Source of the DNA: Forficula auricularia
Lineage: Eukaryota > Arthropoda > Insecta > Dermaptera > Forficulidae
Length of the DNA: 64,000 nucleotides
Direction: 5' to 3'
Assembly: GCA_024734495.1 (NCBI GenBank)
Contig: JALMQS010000089.1
Span: forward strand, 2,925,445 to 2,989,444
The position numbers and the translations under genes are program-made. Positions 59,250 to 64,000 of this stretch are shown piece after piece; the first letter of the stretch is position 1; the number at the start of each line of letters is the position of its first letter. The notes below the pieces were generated by a model that saw only the letters and a program-made list of their open reading frames with translations, was not told the origin of the DNA and searched no databases.

Positions 59250-59830
59250 TTTTTTACTTTATCCAATGCGAAGCATGAGAGAAAGTATTGGAATCGCTCT
59301 CGCGGCAAGCGCGACTTCAGAGGGTCCTCAGGTAAAGACTACGGAACCCATTAACTCAATTAAAGTCACAAATTGTAGTATTCAATTAGGTTGAATTTTA
59401 GCACGTGACGGTTTTGCCGAAAATTACATGGGGTCTCGTCGAGAGGCCAAAAATTGCCATTTTTTCATTTAGTGCGTGCGGATGGATGTATGGATGTATG
59501 TATGTATGGATGGATGGATGTATGGATGTTATCGTTTTTTTGGCCCACGATTTTTTCCACACCGTTACACCAATTGAAATGAAATTGAAAAACTACCATT
59601 AGTTTAACAAAATGAAGCGCTGATTAGTTTTTGGTACATATCGGCCCACAAACATTAGTACTTTATTTCAGTACTTTTTTAGTTTTTTCTAAATATCTTG
59701 AAAATGACTTAACCAATTTTGATGAAATTTAATATCCTAATTAAGTACCTTGGGGACCACAAAAAAGGTTAAATAAAGTTTTTAGTAAAATTACATTTTA
59801 AAGTACTTTACTCAAGAGTAAGAGAGTACT
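59250..59830. repeat. Interspersed repeat (CAATGCGAAGCATG family), copy 2
   Basis: Counterpart of 41812-42360, with a longer GGAT/GTAT microsatellite at about 59480-59528. A fragment at 58745-58840 shares GGGTCCTCAGGTAAAGACTA. Confidence 0.7.
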
Positions 59831-60144
59831 TTTTTTAATTTTTTAAATTCTTTAAAATGTATTCATTTGAAAGTTTTAATATAGCTCATTTAGCCTTGCT
59901 TAAGTAAGAATGGATAGGCTTCTCTCTGTGAAATGGTAAAAATTTGGGAGGAATTTTTATAAGTAACCATAGCAACTGCGTTGTTTTCTTATCCGTTACC
60001 TTTGCTGAAGACATAGAGAAATCGATTTTAAACCAAAAATAGCGATTGATTCTCATCTAGTACTTGAGGAATAATCATTCTATATTGGATTTTTGACGTT
60101 TCGGTTTTTATTGGTAACCATTGCTGAAGACATAGAGAAATCGA

Positions 60145-60345
60145 CTTTATTTCATTTTGTACCCTTGAATTTTAAGAGAAAGTTGAAAGGGTCCCCCCTT
60201 ATCATCAGTTTTCCAATTTTTTTAGAAAATAAATATTTGAATTTCCAAGGGATTATACTTATTCCTAGTATAGAGTATTATAAAGATATAGAAAATTATA
60301 ATTTCGTCAAAGAAACTCGAAAAAAGTTGTACCCTTTAATTTTAA
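60145..60345. repeat. Inverted partner of 61920-62190
   Basis: The phrases CCTTGAATTTTAAGAGAAAG and AGAAAATAAATATTTGAATT are found in reverse orientation at 61965-62045 and again at 62110-62175. No protein was recognised. Confidence 0.65.
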
Positions 60346-60569
60346 GATAATGTTGATAAGGGCCCACTATAAATTCAATAAAATGATAAAAAAATTAAAA
60401 GTCCAAATGCTTTTTTACTACTTACTTATTTACTACTTAATAGATGAAAATACCCAAGTCGAGTTTTACTACTACTATAAATCTAATAAAATGAAAAAAA
60501 ATTACAAGTCTATATACAGATTTACTACTACTATAAATAAAAAAGCGATATATTTTAAATAAAATATAT

Positions 60570-60835
60570 TTTTTCAATTCTCTTGGACCTCCTGATCCAG
60601 ACAATATGTGTTGAGGTGTGCATCCCACCACCATCCACCCCCAACCATCCACCCAACGCGAAACACGACTTATATAGCCAGTGTCCCCTCCAAGCGGCCA
60701 GCCGAAAGCCAGCGGAGCCGTCCGACTCCCGGCGGAGAAGCGGCTCGAGCAGGGGAGAAGCTCCTCCCCGCCCGCCGCTAAGGGGCGACCGGGCAACCCG
60801 GATGCCAGCCGGCCGGCGGAGTTAGAGGTGATGAA
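60570..60835. other. Isolated GC-rich island
   Basis: About 260 bp with high GC, clearly so from 60680 to 60830 (GGCGGAGAAGCGG, CCGCCCGCCGCTAAGG). The surroundings for kilobases are mostly A and T. Open frames on both strands are rich in Pro, Arg and Gly, as expected from composition. I see no known domain. It may be a retroelement 5' region, a promoter or CpG-rich fragment, or foreign DNA. Confidence 0.4.
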
Positions 60836-61544
60836 GGGGCTTGGCTTTCAAAGGATCTCATTAGGAATTTTGAAATGAAAGAGGGGTTTCTTTTAATAAA
60901 TATTATTTATTCATTTTTTTTATACATACACATCAATTATTATTCAAACATATAATATATAATTATTTAAACTTACAAAATATTATCATATTCAAAAGAT
61001 AATAAATTTTCTTGGAGATGAACAGTAAGCAGGAGATTGAATCAGCAAGTGATCTGTAAAAGAAATACATAAAATTATTAGAGAATATAATTAAATTTAA
61101 ATAAATTAATATTTAAATATAATTCTAATTCGTCATATAAAATATAATTCTATTTCCAATTTTATAAAATATATTAATTCCAATCTTGTTTTTTTCAGAT
61201 GGGCAACTCGATTCGACCATTCCACAAATTAACAAAAAGAAAACAGAAAAATAATTCTACTTACAATATTTTATTTAAAATGTTTTCAAATAAATTATTT
61301 TCCATGTAGTGAAATTACTTAATTTAAATAAAAAACAAACTGAAACGTTATATGAATATTTATTTTATTAATTAAAAATAGTCACCTTTTTTATTAACTT
61401 TAGATTAAAAGTACTTTTGAAGTTATTTTTCCAAATAAACAGGCAATAATTTTTTTTTTTTTAATTCTTAACTAAGAGATAATTTTTTTTTACTTAGGGA
61501 AAATGGTGTAGGTTTTAAGTGAAACATGATAGTAATTAATAAAG
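60836..61544. other. AT-rich stretch without recognisable gene
   Basis: Nothing found. Confidence 0.4.
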
Positions 61545-61640
61545 TAAAGGGTGTGTAGTTTCACAGTGAATGAAATAAAACTCAGAGGTTTATACAAACT
61601 CAATATATTAGTCCATCATCAGGAGTTTACAGATTAAAAA
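61545..61640 (-). repeat. Penelope-type tail with broken hammerhead core
   Basis: The minus strand matches 4640-4740 (TGTAAACTCCTGATGATGGA, then ATTGAGTTTGTATAAACCTC), but about 10 bases including the GAAA strand are deleted. Confidence 0.65.
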
Positions 61641-61734
61641 CTGTTTTTAATTTGTAACTTCTCTCCGTCTCTCCAATAAGAAAATACTTCTAATATGTTA
61701 TGGATATTTTTTATTACACAGAGTTGTATTCACC

Positions 61735-61765
61735 CCTTGGGAATCGAACCCCAACAGCTCGAGTT
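61735..61765 (-). other. Isolated Pol III B-box-like sequence
   Basis: The minus strand reads GGGGTTCGATTCCCAAGGGG, a good B box with a T-arm-like stem. No matching A box or cloverleaf was found upstream, so I do not call a tRNA. Confidence 0.3.
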
Positions 61766-61919
61766 TATAAGTCGACAAACTTTGGTGATTTCATTAGAAA
61801 TTTTAATTCTGCAACTATCGACAAATTGAACTTTTATAAGAATATTTATTTATATTAAGACTGTTCATGAAGGAAAGTCTCAAAACTCAAAATAAATTAA
61901 TTAATTAAATATCATATAT

Positions 61920-62190
61920 CATTATGAAATACTCTACTAGAAATAAGTATAATCCCTTCGAAATTCAAATATTTATTTTCTAAAAGAATTGGAAAACAGA
62001 TGATAATGGGGGACCCTTATCAACTTTCTCTTAAAATTCAAGGGTAAAAAAAGTAACTTTTTTCGAGTTTTTTTTGACGAAATTATGATTTCCTATATCT
62101 TTATAAATACTCTACTAGAAATAAGTATAATCCCTTCGAAATTCAAATATTTATTTTCTAAAAAAATTGGAAAACTGATGATGGGTTTTA
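61920..62190. repeat. Duplicated and inverted partner of 60145-60345
   Basis: ACTCTACTAGAAATAAGTAT and CCCTTCGAAATTCAAATATT occur twice here (about 61930 and 62110), as a direct duplication of about 180 bp inverted relative to 60145-60345. Confidence 0.7.
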
Positions 62191-62660
62191 ATTATTCAGA
62201 TTCAGCTAAATTCAAAAGAAATGATGGATATAAATTTAAATTTAGCTAGGCAAAGTCATACGGGATTAATATTGCATAATTAAGAGAGACTTACATTGGA
62301 AAAGATCCTAGAGATATCAGATGATGTAGGATGGCGTGGACTCAGGTCACAGGAGATGGACATTTCCATAGAAGACTGATTAATCTAAAAAGAGCAAATA
62401 AAATAAATAAATAAATAAGAAGATAGAAATAAATATGGGCAAGAAGGAGGAAACTTGTAGGTGAGGCGTTAAGGATCAAGGGCCATGAGGCCTCTTGTAT
62501 TGGATAAAAAAATAATTAATTTCTCGAGAGATAGAAATTTAATAAAAATTATGTCAAAAGAAGACATTTTACATTTAAAAGGTTGCTTTTAATAACTGAG
62601 GATTGAATGGAAGACAATCAATCCAAGGATATAAATATATAAAGATGATTACCAACATAA
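62191..62660. other. AT-rich stretch without recognisable gene
   Basis: Nothing found beyond a TAAA microsatellite near 62400. Confidence 0.4.
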
Positions 62661-62669
62661 GAAAACTTA

Positions 62670-62965
62670 TTGGAACCTTTTCTTTTTATACTTTTGAACA
62701 GACATGATGATCTTCTCTCCTTCTTCAGGTTTTAAAAGGTCAATGAAGGAAGCATGTAATAATTTTCCTTCATTTGAACCGTGATGAAGGAGTTCAGGTA
62801 TAAAAAGAAAAGGTCCCAATATATTTTCTTATAATTTAATGTTGCTATGAGGTATGTTGAGCCCTTTTGAACCTGGTGTAATGTTCAATAAGACAAGAAG
62901 GAAGTTTTTCTGGTTAATAAGGGCTCAACATAACTCATAGCAACATTAAATTAATTATACACAAG
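62670..62965. repeat. Nested foldback
   Basis: Pair 1: ACCTTTTCTTTTTATAC near 62678 with GTATAAAAAGAAAAGGTCC near 62799. Pair 2: TAATTTAATGTTGCTATGAG (62832-62867) with its near reverse complement at 62919-62958. These form two adjacent hairpins. Confidence 0.65.
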
Positions 62966-63289
62966 CCATCTTTTAATTTATCCATGGTTTCCATTTAATC
63001 CTCAGTTTTATATCTATCAAGTCTGTCTGCAAGAAAAAACATCCAATAAGGTGCTTTTAATATTTTTCCATGCAAGAATGTTGGCTTTAATAGATATTTC
63101 TCACCAATTTGGGGTATCTTCAAGATATAATAGATATTAATTGAGAAGTAAAAATGTTAAGACATAGCACGCTCGCCAGATAATCCTGCTCTGGTACTAA
63201 GCTTAAATATAATAAACTAATAGAAATTTTATATTCTTTATTTATCAAAGAAAAGAAAATTCCGGCCAAAATCTTGATATACTATATTC

Positions 63290-63675
63290 TGGGTCCTGGG
63301 CCCCGAGACAAATAAATATATAATCCAAGCCAAAATAATAATTTATCGGGGGGGGGGGGGGAGTCCTAGAGCCCCGAGATAAAGAAAAATATATATAATC
63401 CAAGCCAAAATAATAATTTAAAGGATGGGGGGAGTCCTGGAGCCCAGAGATAAACAAAAATATATATAATCCAAGCCAAAATAAAAATTTAAAGGATGGA
63501 GGGAGTTCTAGAGCCCCGAGATAAACAAAAATATATATAATCCAAGCCAAAATAAAAATTTAAAGGATGGGGGAGGGGGAGTCCTGGAGCCCCGAGATAA
63601 ACAGAAATATATAATCCAAGTCAAAATAATAATTTAGGCGGGGGGGGCGAGTCCTGGGGCCCGAGATAAAAATTC
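63290..63675. repeat. Tandem array of 70-76 bp units
   Basis: Six occurrences of a CCCCGAGA-type core start at about 63301, 63372, 63442, 63514, 63590 and 63659. Each is followed by ATATATAATCCAAGCCAAAA and a G run. The open frame on the minus strand over it is a translation of the repeat. Confidence 0.85.
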
Positions 63676-63689
63676 TTTCACGTTTTCCA

Positions 63690-64000
63690 AATTCTGGAAG
63701 TCTCTTTCCTAGGTGACTTCAACGTACACAATAAGGACTGGTTGACATTCTCCAGTTGCAACACCTCTGAAGGCAACGCTGCTCACATATTTTGCAACTT
63801 CATGTGACTTAACCCAAATTATAGATCGCCCCACTAGGATTCCAGGACAACCCCGACGATACCCCATATCTCCTCGACCTCTTTCTGTCATCTGCCCCAT
63901 CTCACTTTCTCTTTGAGTATCTCTGCACCTCCCTGGGTAACTCAGACCACAACTTAATTAAAATAAAATCACATATCGACTTGGTAAAACCCGCTCCTAT
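63690..64000 (+). pseudogene. LINE apurinic-type endonuclease fragment, runs off the window
   Basis: It reads FLGDFNVHNKDWLTFSS (GDFN box), then in a shifted frame IIDRPTRIP, and then in another frame DDTPYLLDLFLSSAPSHFLF and GNSDHNLIKI (SDHN box). These are the conserved blocks of a Jockey/CR1-type endonuclease. At least two frameshifts are present within 300 bp. Probably the same family as 56226-58406. Confidence 0.82.

Noticed and set aside
61735..61765. Possible tRNA gene on the minus strand
   Set aside because: Only a B box/T-arm-like stretch is present; no A box, anticodon arm or acceptor stem can be folded.
63290..63675. CRISPR-like spaced repeats
   Set aside because: The units are contiguous and diverge gradually without unique spacers, in eukaryotic DNA.

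Overview
The window is AT-rich, intron-containing eukaryotic DNA dominated by decayed transposable elements. BEL/Pao, RTE-type, Jockey/CR1-like, Penelope-like and mariner remnants plus many MITEs, together with short-prodomain caspases resembling the Dcp-1/drICE (caspase-1) group, point to an arthropod and most likely an insect. The order cannot be decided from the sequence alone. No rRNA, tRNA, CRISPR or bacterial-style operon was seen.

The real protein-coding content is a head-to-tail array of three caspase paralogues on the + strand, called A, B and C here. Each lies in a duplicated unit that begins near 17979, 30358 and 44338. All three have the same five-exon structure with matching phases. 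The exon sums are 837 nt (278 aa, A), 1032 nt (343 aa, B) and 1758 nt (585 aa, C). Each keeps the substrate-binding Arg of the p20 subunit, the catalytic His, the QACRG cysteine motif, the p10 Arg, and a candidate LQTD/S interchain cleavage site. Copy C carries a C-terminal extension of about 305 residues after the p10 domain, which I do not recognise. It contains two 94-residue tandem repeats, and a third decayed repeat lies beyond the stop. Copies A and B have each lost most of this extension: A by a stop right after p10, later frameshifts and an inserted foldback element, and B by rearrangement.

Layout: 1-8364 holds interspersed repeats and several large foldbacks. 8365-14701 is a minus-strand BEL/Pao element with nearly identical 1.02 kb LTRs but a ruined interior. 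14702-17985 holds C-rich repeat elements and a 349-bp duplication. 17979-30357 is unit 1 with caspase A and an RTE-bearing insertion. 30358-44337 is unit 2 with caspase B, whose two long introns are stuffed with Penelope, Jockey-like and MITE insertions. 44338-52680 is unit 3 with caspase C. 52681-64000 is repeat-rich, with two Jockey/CR1-like elements, perfect hairpins, a GC-rich island, a 70-76 bp tandem array, and a LINE endonuclease running off the edge.

Because the caspase units are paralogous, many transposon insertions can be read against an empty site in a sister unit. This gives convincing element ends and target-site duplications. Penelope-type hammerhead-ribozyme-like motifs recur throughout. 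All coordinates of repeats and foldbacks were read by eye, and edges may be off by several bases to a few tens of bases.
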